Assembly (NCBI RefSeq): GCF_004339545.1
Contig: NZ_SMGD01000005.1
Location: forward strand, 1 to 58,849
DNA from: Celerinatantimonas diazotrophica
Lineage (GTDB): Bacteria; Pseudomonadota; Gammaproteobacteria; Enterobacterales; Celerinatantimonadaceae
Direction: 5' to 3'
DNA length: 58,849 bases
Of the stretch, positions 29,107 through 37,396 are shown piece after piece. Every line of letters starts with the position of its first letter. Within the stretch, counting starts at the first letter, position 1. The notes beneath the pieces are model-generated. The model saw only the letters and a list, made by a program, of their open reading frames with translations, made no database searches and was not told the DNA's origin. The position numbers and the translations under genes are program-made.

Positions 29107-29123
29107 AATTAATCAAGTTCCAC

Positions 29124-30656
29124 TTACTTAACGCTTACGTGCGTTAAACGTAAACGCATATCAGCAGGCGCAGCAAAGTTCTGTACTCGTTTATTGACCC
29201 CATAAATAGTATTGAGGTTATAAAGCGGCATTTCCCAATGATTTTGATAGACGTACTTGGCTATCGACTGCAAAATCGGTAACCGTTTTTTCGGATCAAC
29301 CATCTGCCGTTGTTCCTCAAGCAGTTTGTCTAACTTGGCACTTTTGTTGTATGGATTATAGGTTTCATTGGAGTGATAAAGCAGATAAGCGGTATTGTCA
29401 TAATCAAATGTCCACCCGCCCCATGACTGCTGGAACATTGCCCCCGTTTTTCCGTTTGGCACGATATCATTTAAAAACACATTCGAGTCATAAGGTTTAA
29501 TGGTGGCCTGTATCCCTGCCATCGACAAATACCCAGCAACGGCCTGCACAACCTCCCGGAAAGTACCGTTATTACCACGAAAATCAATTTCGACTTTCGT
29601 ACCATTTTTTACACCCGCGGCTTTAAGCAGTGCTTTGGCTTTTTTTAAGTCATAAGGCAATGGTTTTAGTGATGGATCATAGCCAAAAGACAATTTACTT
29701 TGAAAACTGGTGATCGGTTCAGCCTGACCAGCAAGAATTGAATGGATAATGGCATTACGATCAACAGCCATAATCAGTGCCTTACGCACATTTAGATTTT
29801 TAGTAATGCCTCTTTTAGTATTAAAACGCAACGCATAAGTGGTTGGTCCTGTGTGGCTAATTACTTCTAAATCAGGCTGACTATTCACCTTTTTAATCAT
29901 AGAAATTGGCATACTGGTAATGATGTCTACCCGGCCAGACTGTAATTCAGCAACCTGAGTGGCAGGCTCTTTAATAAACCGGTTAACAATTTTTTCTAAT
30001 TTGGGCTTATCTCCCCAGAAGTGGTCGTTACGCACCAGAGTTGCTGAGACATTGGGTTTATAAGAAACCATTTTAAAAGGCCCAGTACCTATGGGATGAG
30101 TATTAAAATAAGCATCCCCTTTTTCTTTAATGTACTTAGGTGGCACGATCATCGCGCCGTAACCGGCTAATTTAGTCAGCAAAACTGGATCTGGTTGCGC
30201 CAAATGAAAATCAACGGTGTAATCATCAATCACTTTCACCGATTTAATCGCCGTGTAATTTGAGCGCTGAGGACTGGCTTTATCCGCCAATAGGCGATCA
30301 AAGGTAAATTTTACAGCCTGAGCATTAAAGGCTTCACCATTTTGGAATGTCACACCGTGGCGCAAATGGAAGCGAATCGTTTTGTTATTGTTCATGAACT
30401 GCCAGCTGGTTGCCAGTGCGGGCTTCAGCTTCAGATCGGGCCCCCGGGCAATGAGTCCATCAAATATATCATTGGCGACAACCGACCAGTTCACTAAAAA
30501 TGTATCAATTGGATCCCAAGTACCTGGGTCTTGAGCAACCGCCACAGTCAACGTATCTGAATCAGCGGCCAAAGCATTGTTAAACGATAACCCCAATGAT
30601 GCGGCAATAGCCAGACCGAGCACGCTCTTACGAGCCGTGGGAAATATTTTGCGCAT
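29124..30656 (-). CDS. Periplasmic peptide-binding protein, DppA/GsiB-like
   Basis: 510 residues. Residues 1-30 are a signal peptide (MRKIFPTARKSVLGLAIAAS... cleaving near N-A-L-A|A-D). The mature part is a family 5 extracellular binding protein (L-T-V-A-V-A-Q-D-P-G-T-W-D-P, later N-x-x-V-R-K-A-L-I-M-A-V-D-R). Ligands in this family are di- and oligopeptides, glutathione, nickel or opines. The gene overlaps the end of the ATPase gene by 29 bases. Confidence 0.93.
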   Translation of the reverse strand: MRKIFPTARKSVLGLAIAASLGLSFNNALAADSDTLTVAVAQDPGTWDPIDTFLVNWSVVANDIFDGLIARGPDLKLKPALATSWQFMNNNKTIRFHLRHGVTFQNGEAFNAQAVKFTFDRLLADKASPQRSNYTAIKSVKVIDDYTVDFHLAQPDPVLLTKLAGYGAMIVPPKYIKEKGDAYFNTHPIGTGPFKMVSYKPNVSATLVRNDHFWGDKPKLEKIVNRFIKEPATQVAELQSGRVDIITSMPISMIKKVNSQPDLEVISHTGPTTYALRFNTKRGITKNLNVRKALIMAVDRNAIIHSILAGQAEPITSFQSKLSFGYDPSLKPLPYDLKKAKALLKAAGVKNGTKVEIDFRGNNGTFREVVQAVAGYLSMAGIQATIKPYDSNVFLNDIVPNGKTGAMFQQSWGGWTFDYDNTAYLLYHSNETYNPYNKSAKLDKLLEEQRQMVDPKKRLPILQSIAKYVYQNHWEMPLYNLNTIYGVNKRVQNFAAPADMRLRLTHVSVK

Positions 30657-32520
30657 GATCTAAATCCTTTTGTTGGTGTGAAACAACCCAGTGATGCTTG
30701 CTAACCGCTTGTAAAGCTTGCGCAACAGGCGGATTATTGACAGAACGAACAGGACTGGGGATATCTTCGTTAATAGCTAGTAAAGCTGGCTTATATTTCG
30801 GATCAGCAACCGGGACTGCTGAAAGTAACTTACGTGTATACGGATGCTGTGGATTCTCAAAAATATCTTCGCGATGACCATATTCAACAATTTGTCCCAG
30901 GTATAACACTGCTACCCGATGACTAATCTTTTCTACGACCGCCATATCATGAGTGATGAACAAGCACGCCAGTCCTAACTTAGCTTGCAGGGCCATCAAC
31001 AAATTAAGAATTTGCGCCTGAATCGACACATCCAATGCAGCAATCGATTCATCGGCAATGAGCAATTTTGGTTCAAGAGCCAAAGCTCGGGCAATACAAA
31101 CTCGAGCACGCTGCCCCCCCGAAAGTTCGTGGGCATAGCGCTGAGCATAACTTTCATCAAGCCCCACTTGCTCAAGTAACTGGATAACTCTGCGCTTGAC
31201 GTTCGCTTTTCCAGCCACCAGGTGATGGGTTGTCATGGGCTCAGCAATGCTGGCAAAAATGGTTCGCCGCGGATTTAGTGATGCAAAATGATCTTGAAAG
31301 ATATACTGAATTTCACGCTGCAGAGCAACCTTCTCCGCTTTATTCATGGCTTGAAACGAACGCCCCTGATAGAACATATCGCCTTGTTGAATTGGCAGTA
31401 GTTGTTGAATCATTTTGCCAACTGTTGATTTCCCCGAACCGGACTCTCCCACCAATGCCAATGTTTCTCCGGGATAAACCGTAAGCGAGACTTTTTCGCT
31501 AGCAAAAACTTGGTGCGTCGGTTTACCCCACCAAGTTTTTTTCACCGTAAACCGAGTCGTGACATCTGTAAGTTCCAACAGAGGCTCTTGCCAATCAGGC
31601 TCCTTAAGCTTGGGTAAGTTATCATTCGCTTCATGTTCATCGAGCAATGTAAAATACGATGGCCCTTGTTGCCCTTTCATCGAGCCAATTTGCGGCACTG
31701 CATTTAACAGTGCTTTAGTATAAGGGTGATCAGGGCAACTAAATAACTGCTGAACCGGGCCTCTCTCTAACACTTGTCCTTTGCGCATGACAATCACATC
31801 ATTAGCCATCTGGGCCACAACGCCCATATCATGAGTAATGAACAATACCGCCATGTTCATTTCCTCCTGCAACTGACGAATAATCTGGAGGATCTGAGCC
31901 TGAATCGTGACATCCAAGGCGGTTGTTGGCTCATCAGCAATCAGTAAATTAGGCTCACAACACAGAGCCATCGCGATCATCACCCGCTGACGCATTCCGC
32001 CAGAAAGCTCATGGGGGTATCGCTGTAACATTGCTTTGGCATCTGGTAAGCGAACCTTAGACAACCAGTGAATCGCACGTTCATTCGCCTGGTGTTGTGA
32101 CAAATTCAAGTGCATTCTAAGAACTTCAACCATTTGCTGACCAATGGTTAAAACGGGGTTCAGAGACGTCATTGGTTCTTGATAAATCATCGCGATACGA
32201 CGACCTCGGATCTGACGGATTTGTGATTTATCAAGCTGTAATAAATTGAATTCTTGCCCCGGTTCGGGTCGATAGATAATTTCACCCGAACGAATTTGCG
32301 CCGGAGAATAATCCAGCAAGCGCATAATCGCCATCGAGCTGACTGATTTACCTGAGCCCGATTCTCCCACGAGTGCCAATGTCTGCCCTGGTGCAATCGA
32401 AAAATTCAGGTCATCGACTGCATCCACCACCACACCATCTTCTAAAACAAAGCTTACACTCAGGTTCTCAACTGACAGTATTGGACGATGCGAGTTAGAT
32501 GTCTTAGCTATGGTGCTCAT
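30628..32520 (-). CDS. Fused double ATPase of peptide ABC transporter (GsiA-like)
   Basis: 630 residues carrying two complete ABC ATPase domains. Each has Walker A GESGSGKS (near residues 54 and 353), a signature (LSGGMRQRV and LSGGQRARV) and Walker B with L-I-A-D-E. Each ends with the P-Y-T oligopeptide/dipeptide C-terminal motif. The arrangement is that of GsiA and contrasts with separate DppD/DppF. It is the first gene of the operon. Upstream lies a 630-base divergent spacer. Confidence 0.93.
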   Translation of the reverse strand: MSTIAKTSNSHRPILSVENLSVSFVLEDGVVVDAVDDLNFSIAPGQTLALVGESGSGKSVSSMAIMRLLDYSPAQIRSGEIIYRPEPGQEFNLLQLDKSQIRQIRGRRIAMIYQEPMTSLNPVLTIGQQMVEVLRMHLNLSQHQANERAIHWLSKVRLPDAKAMLQRYPHELSGGMRQRVMIAMALCCEPNLLIADEPTTALDVTIQAQILQIIRQLQEEMNMAVLFITHDMGVVAQMANDVIVMRKGQVLERGPVQQLFSCPDHPYTKALLNAVPQIGSMKGQQGPSYFTLLDEHEANDNLPKLKEPDWQEPLLELTDVTTRFTVKKTWWGKPTHQVFASEKVSLTVYPGETLALVGESGSGKSTVGKMIQQLLPIQQGDMFYQGRSFQAMNKAEKVALQREIQYIFQDHFASLNPRRTIFASIAEPMTTHHLVAGKANVKRRVIQLLEQVGLDESYAQRYAHELSGGQRARVCIARALALEPKLLIADESIAALDVSIQAQILNLLMALQAKLGLACLFITHDMAVVEKISHRVAVLYLGQIVEYGHREDIFENPQHPYTRKLLSAVPVADPKYKPALLAINEDIPSPVRSVNNPPVAQALQAVSKHHWVVSHQQKDLDHAQNISHGS

Positions 32521-33152
32521 AAATGTATCGAATTTCCTAAATTGTCAGATCATAAAAACACATTGTTGAACAAAGCAATAGGTATGCCAAGCAATTGTTT
32601 ATTAATTATTTTAAAAAAATAATGAATAAACAATTAGTTAATTAAAATCACAAATAATAGTCATAAACAAACACTCACAATATTCACCATAATAGTGCAA
32701 ATAGAGCACTAAAATAACGCATTTTAATATATTTTATCCAATACTCTCTTTCTTATAGTGGAAGCAGAAAAAAATTGATAGACCATCAGCCATGATAAAT
32801 AACTATTAATCACACAAAAGGGAATAAAATCTTTAGTGGTTGTAGGACTCATACATTGAAAACCACTTTAGTTGAGCCGCTAACCCGACGCGTAATCGCT
32901 ATGAGTAACATATTTAATTACCTGCTATTTCAGTATCTTAAAAATACTGAGAAACAGGTGAAAGACAGGCGAAAAAGCGCCTGGTAAAAGTGAGCAGACC
33001 ATTGTTACCTGTTGCGTCTGATGGTTTGATGCAATGACTGAGAAAATATATTTCAAATTTTTATCTATTAAAAATGCATAATTTTCCTATTTATCCATCT
33101 AATGGTATGGTGTAGCGCTATTCATCTGTTATTACAAAGGAACGTATCGTAT
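32521..33152. promoter_or_regulatory. Divergent regulatory spacer with competing hairpins
   Basis: 630 bases between two divergent transport units. The first 380 are very AT-rich. From 32920 several hairpins can form on the plus strand: ACCTGCTATTTCAGTAT with ATACTGAGAAACAGGT (32920-32959), CAGGCG-AAAAAG-CGCCTG (32966-32983), and CAGAC with GTCTG (32995-33020). AACAGGT (32953) can alternatively pair with ACCTGTT (33007), which excludes the first stem. This looks like an attenuator or small-RNA-like leader for the binding-protein gene at 33153. I do not recognise a known riboswitch. Confidence 0.4.
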
Positions 33153-33956
33153 ATGATTAATCGAATTTGTCATCGAACCATTAAGGTCGGTCTATTTGCA
33201 CTAGTCGCCAGCGCAGCAATGAATGTTCAAGCGAAAATTCACACTATTCGTTTTGCTGTTGACCCAACTTATCCACCGTTTGAATCGAAACAACCTGATG
33301 GCAAACTCGTTGGATTTGATATTGATTTAGGCAATGCAATCTGCCACCAGCTCCAAGCTAAGTGTGTATGGAAAGAAAGTAACTTCGATACCATGATCCC
33401 GGCTTTAAAAGCCCGCAAGTTCGACGCAATTCTCTCTGATATGGGCATTACCGATGCACGCTTAAAAGAGATTAACTTCTCAATCCCCATCTACAATACA
33501 CCTATTCGCTTAGTTGCTCGTAAAGGCGAACACCTTGAACCAACAGCTCAATCACTAAAAGGGCTACGAGTAGGGGTTGAACAAGGTACGATCCAAGAAA
33601 CCTACGCGAAGGCAAACTGGCAATCACACGGTGTCGAAGTGGTTAGTTACGCGGATCAATCTCAAGTTGAATCCGATTTAATCAATGGTCGTATCGATGC
33701 ATTATTCACTGATGCAGTACAAGCTCAGTTTGGCTTTTTGTCAAAACCAGAAGCTAAAAACTTTGCACTAACCGGTAAAGCAGTATCGGCCGAAGGTCTA
33801 GTCGGGCCAACCGCCATAGGCCTTAGAAAAGGCGATAAAAATTTAAAAACTGCAATTGATAAGGCATTGGTGACACTTGCTAAATCTGGCAAACTTACCA
33901 AGATTGAGAAAAAATACTTCACAACAAATGTAATTGTGATTCCACAGAATAAATAA
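33153..33956 (+). CDS. Periplasmic amino-acid-binding protein (ArtI/HisJ-like)
   Basis: 267 residues from the ATG at 33153, with AAAGGAA upstream. An in-frame start at 33102 is unlikely. Residues 1-27 are a signal peptide ending A-M-N-V-Q-A|K. The mature protein is a type 3 extracellular binding protein: D-P-T-Y-P-P-F-E, L-V-G-F-D-I-D-L, S-D-M-G-I-T and R-I-D-A-L-F-T-D are the usual lysine/arginine/ornithine-binding motifs. No permease or ATPase gene follows, so it must share a transporter elsewhere or act as a scavenger or sensor. A terminator follows directly. Confidence 0.9.
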   Translation: MINRICHRTIKVGLFALVASAAMNVQAKIHTIRFAVDPTYPPFESKQPDGKLVGFDIDLGNAICHQLQAKCVWKESNFDTMIPALKARKFDAILSDMGITDARLKEINFSIPIYNTPIRLVARKGEHLEPTAQSLKGLRVGVEQGTIQETYAKANWQSHGVEVVSYADQSQVESDLINGRIDALFTDAVQAQFGFLSKPEAKNFALTGKAVSAEGLVGPTAIGLRKGDKNLKTAIDKALVTLAKSGKLTKIEKKYFTTNVIVIPQNK

Positions 33957-33974
33957 TATCCCGTTATTTCAAAT

Positions 33975-34009
33975 ACAAAGGCTCTGCCGTCGTGCAGTGC
34001 CTTTGTTTT
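33975..34009 (+). terminator. Terminator after the amino-acid-binding protein gene
   Basis: ACAAAGGC and GCCTTTGT form the outer stem, with CTGC/GCAG continuing inside, followed by TTTA. The U-tract is short, so some read-through into the downstream hydrolase gene is likely. Confidence 0.7.
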
Positions 34010-34020
34010 AGGAACTTATT

Positions 34021-35136
34021 ATGCATCACTGCCAGCATCTGCTTACCCCCCAAACGCTTGGAATATCACGATCAATTAGCAGCTTCCATTTTGGCTCTGA
34101 CCATGAAAAAAAAGTCTATATTCAAGGTTCTCTGCACGCTGATGAATTACCCGGAATGGTGGTCACGTGGTATTTGAAACAAAAACTCAAACTTCTTGAA
34201 GAACAAGGCCGTCTAAAAGCGAGTATAACCTTGGTTCCTATAGCCAATCCTATCGGCTTAGGTCAGTTTGTCCATGGCACACAAATGGGTCGTTTTGAGC
34301 AAGAAAGTGGGCAAGATTTTAACCGTGATTATCCAATGTTTGGCCCGCTATTGGCTAAACAACTTGAGTCAGAGCTAACGGCTAACGCAAAAGAAAATAC
34401 CCAGCGAATACGTCAGGCGTTAGCCGACCAGCTAAATGCACTCAATCCCACGACTGAATTGAAGTCGCTTAAAATTGAGTTATTGAAATTGGCTTACGAT
34501 GCCGAGTTAATGCTCGATCTGCACTGTGACTGGGAGGCGAGTGCTCATTTGTATACGGTCCCTTCAGCTTGGCCTGAAATCGAACCACTGGCACGCTATT
34601 TAGGAACTAAAGCACAATTATTAGCAGATATCTCTGGCGGAGAACCGTTTGACGAAGCTTGCTATGAACCATGGTACTATTTACGGCAACATTTAGGATT
34701 GCGTTTTCCAATAGAGCTGGGACTTAAACCTGTCACGCTGGAGTTACGTGGCGTGAGAGATGTCAACGCTAAACAAGCCCAAAAAGATGCAGATGCAATT
34801 ATCAATTATCTGATCTACTGCGGTTACATCGAAGGCGATCAATCACCGCTACCAGAACTCCTTTATCCTGCGACACCTCTAGCTGGATGTGAATATATCA
34901 ACGCACCTGTCTCCGGGGTCCTTTTACACCACTGTCAGGTTGGCGAAGTGGTCAGCCAAGGACAATTACTTGCGGAGATTCTCAATCCGCTAAATGACGA
35001 GCTGACACCGCTATATGCCTCTGTCGATGGGATGTATTATGCTCGCCATTGGCAACGATTTGCCACAGCAGGAATGCTAGTAGCAAGAATAGCCAGCAGT
35101 GAAGCCAATAGAATCGGTAACCTATTAGTTCCCTAA
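34021..35136 (+). CDS. AstE/aspartoacylase-family zinc hydrolase
   Basis: 371 residues. The succinylglutamate desuccinylase/aspartoacylase fold (M14-like) is shown by H39-A-D-E42 in G-S-L-H-A-D-E-L-P-G, the P-I-A-N-P-I-G region, F-N-R-D-Y, and H168 in L-D-L-H-C-D. Known members remove succinyl or acetyl groups from amino acids. The length exceeds AstE (about 325), with a C-terminal biotinyl-lipoyl-like beta tail (A-P-V-S-G-V-L-L-H) as in other 'deacylase' members. Being next to a basic amino-acid-binding protein, it may release an acylated amino acid. The exact substrate is unknown. Confidence 0.85.
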   Translation: MHHCQHLLTPQTLGISRSISSFHFGSDHEKKVYIQGSLHADELPGMVVTWYLKQKLKLLEEQGRLKASITLVPIANPIGLGQFVHGTQMGRFEQESGQDFNRDYPMFGPLLAKQLESELTANAKENTQRIRQALADQLNALNPTTELKSLKIELLKLAYDAELMLDLHCDWEASAHLYTVPSAWPEIEPLARYLGTKAQLLADISGGEPFDEACYEPWYYLRQHLGLRFPIELGLKPVTLELRGVRDVNAKQAQKDADAIINYLIYCGYIEGDQSPLPELLYPATPLAGCEYINAPVSGVLLHHCQVGEVVSQGQLLAEILNPLNDELTPLYASVDGMYYARHWQRFATAGMLVARIASSEANRIGNLLVP

Positions 35137-35158
35137 CCAACAAGCTACGTCGAACCGA

Positions 35159-35623
35159 CTATTTGCCATCCGCACTGCGAATTTTTCGTGCCAATGCCGC
35201 CAAATGTTCGTCATTGGCACGCTCACAATCATGCGATGACAAATAACCTTCATAACGTTCAAAGAATTTATGCTGTTTTGATTCAATAAGCTTAAACGTG
35301 CTGTCATCGCCCGTACCATGCATGGGGAATAACTTCGCATGCAAATGATCCACTCCATAACCTTCAAACATCATCCCGCAGCGAGCCACATCATCAAACG
35401 CTTTATCTAATAATAAAGCTACTTTTTTAGTGGCAATGACTAAATCGGCTAATACCTTATCCTCTTGCTCAAAGGCATAACTGTCGTAATGACATTTCGG
35501 GATCACTACACTAAAGCCGTCAGTGTTGGGAAAGATAGATAAAAAGGCCATATGATGTTCATCTTCCCATATTTTATGGCACGGCATTCTCCCGGCAACT
35601 ATATCGCAAAAAATACAACCCAT
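35159..35623 (-). CDS. HIT-family hydrolase
   Basis: 154 residues from the ATG at 35623 (MGCIFCDIVAGRMPCHKIW); a longer frame upstream is the end of the acetyltransferase gene. It opens with the zinc-type C-x-x-C of HIT proteins (C3-x-x-C6) and has the histidine triad in V-D-H-L-H-A-K-L. It probably hydrolyses nucleotide conjugates. The start codon overlaps the stop of the GNAT gene (TGATG), so expression is coupled. Confidence 0.9.
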   Translation of the reverse strand: MGCIFCDIVAGRMPCHKIWEDEHHMAFLSIFPNTDGFSVVIPKCHYDSYAFEQEDKVLADLVIATKKVALLLDKAFDDVARCGMMFEGYGVDHLHAKLFPMHGTGDDSTFKLIESKQHKFFERYEGYLSSHDCERANDEHLAALARKIRSADGK

Positions 35624-36177
35624 CACTGTTGCTCCCCTGATAGATGAATAAAGTAACGGGCAATTCGATACCCCAAAATTGGCCCATAAACAACATTTTC
35701 GAGCTGACCGCCACAAGCTTGAATAATTGCCCGAGAAGCCAGATTATCTTCTTTTGCAGTGACAAGTACCCTTTCAATACCCAATTCATGAGCTTTGGGT
35801 AAAGCGAGTTTTAACATTAACTTACCAAGTCCCCGATTCCTGTAACTAGGTGCAATATGATAACCAATATTCCCTCCTTCAGTCAGAAGAAACCGTCCCT
35901 CAAGCGGATGACGAATACGAATCACGCCATAAATGCATTGATTGATGGAGTTATAGAGCCAGAAATGATGACACAAAGTAGCTTCTGAAGAATGCCGAGA
36001 CGGTTGGCTCTGGCGATGGAGCGCGCGAATATATTCAGGAAAATTATCCATTGAAGGGATATATTCGTTGCTATTGGGGCCATCATACAATAAAAAATCA
36101 TCAACAAAGGCTTCAAAAGCCTCATGCAGTGCTAATGTTGGTCTAACCAGCTGGCAGTCGCTAAAATTAATTGTCAC
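35623..36177 (-). CDS. GNAT N-acetyltransferase
   Basis: About 184 residues. The acetyl-CoA-binding loop appears as R-N-R-G-L-G-K-L in Y-R-N-R-G-L-G-K-L-M-L-K-L-A, after a beta strand G-N-I-G-Y-H-I-A-P-S, then N-x-x-S-R-A-I-I-Q-A-C-G-G. I prefer the GTG at 36177 (CAGG six bases upstream) over the TTG at 36222. The substrate is unknown. It is coupled to the HIT gene and lies just downstream of the AEC carrier gene. Confidence 0.8.
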   Translation of the reverse strand: MTINFSDCQLVRPTLALHEAFEAFVDDFLLYDGPNSNEYIPSMDNFPEYIRALHRQSQPSRHSSEATLCHHFWLYNSINQCIYGVIRIRHPLEGRFLLTEGGNIGYHIAPSYRNRGLGKLMLKLALPKAHELGIERVLVTAKEDNLASRAIIQACGGQLENVVYGPILGYRIARYFIHLSGEQQ

Positions 36178-36242
36178 CGATGACCTGTCCTTGTCTAAGA
36201 TACTTTGCTCGGTAAATATCAAAGGCCTCTGCCAGCTTAAGT

Positions 36243-37169
36243 TTAATTAATCATCGCAGCCAAGGCCAACAATACTGGAATAGATACCATGCTCATAATA
36301 GTTGAAAGCGCCAAACTGATACATGGGAAAACAGTATTTCGCCCCGTCAACTGGGCAAATATGACGGCCATTCCGGCCACTGGGCATGCTGATAAAACGA
36401 GCAAAATCACCAACAACTGACTATTAATCCCAGCCATTGTTAACCCAATCAAAACAATACTGGGAAATAACAGATTACGCACTAAAGTAATCACCCAAGC
36501 CATCCCATTGACGAATATTTTTTTAAGGTCAACCTGAGTCATTGCAGCACCTACGACTATCATCGATAACGCTGTATTCATGCTACCAATGTAACCGAGT
36601 GCGGATACAATCGGTACAGGCAATTTCACCGAACCAATAAAGAAGATGATACCAATGACCGCTACAATGGTATTAGGGTTAAGTAGCACTTTGAGTAATG
36701 CTTTACGGTCAATTTTCCCAGTATAAGTCAATAAGCCATGAGTCCAGACAAATAGGCCATTAATCGCAATATAAACTGAACCATAAAAAACGCCAGAGTG
36801 GTTGATTGCAGCCACCAACGGAATCCCCATAAAACCACAATTTGAATAAACAGACGTAAATTGCATTGGCGCTATCAACGATTCATCTTTGAGCGTATGT
36901 TTATTAAACAGCAACTTACTGAGGACAATATAGACAACATGGATCGCTATCGTCACAACCGACATCACCCCAAAATTATGTAACATTTCAGTCGAAAATG
37001 GGATCTGAAAGGCCTTGAGGATTAAACATGGCATTACTACATAGCAAAGCAACCAAGTCAGCTTATGACTCAAATGGGCATCAATCACTTTGTATTTAGC
37101 TAATCCATATCCTAGAGCCATCAAAATAAAGAGGACTAGGATCTGATTTATCATTACGGAAATCGGCAT
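36243..37169 (-). CDS. AEC-family transporter
   Basis: 308 residues with about ten helices in two repeats, matching the auxin efflux carrier family (I-N-Q-I-L-V-L-F-I-L-M-A-L-G-Y at the start, Y-S-N-C-G-F-M-G-I-P-L in helix 4, S-A-C-P-V-A-G-M in the second half). Bacterial members carry malate/malonate or other small anions. Two closely spaced ATG codons (37169 and 37154) are possible starts; the second gives a family-like N-terminus. Confidence 0.87.
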   Translation of the reverse strand: MPISVMINQILVLFILMALGYGLAKYKVIDAHLSHKLTWLLCYVVMPCLILKAFQIPFSTEMLHNFGVMSVVTIAIHVVYIVLSKLLFNKHTLKDESLIAPMQFTSVYSNCGFMGIPLVAAINHSGVFYGSVYIAINGLFVWTHGLLTYTGKIDRKALLKVLLNPNTIVAVIGIIFFIGSVKLPVPIVSALGYIGSMNTALSMIVVGAAMTQVDLKKIFVNGMAWVITLVRNLLFPSIVLIGLTMAGINSQLLVILLVLSACPVAGMAVIFAQLTGRNTVFPCISLALSTIMSMVSIPVLLALAAMIN

Positions 37170-37396
37170 GTTTTATATTTATATGATTTATAACGGACTC
37201 AAGTTCTAAATATTATACATTTTAACTTGATATTATCATGATCTAGCTTCATTCAGATGCATAATATAATGAATTTCCAGAAAAAATGAGCAAAAAGGTT
37301 GTTGAAGACATTGTGATTTTTCAGGAACAATTACAATTGTGATCCCTAAATTTTTGAGGAAGTAAATGGATGCTACGATATCGGGTTTGGCCAAAT

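Noticed and set aside
32920-33025. Known lysine, glycine or guanidine riboswitch
   Set aside because: The conserved cores I remember for these classes are not present, so only an unspecific structured leader is reported.
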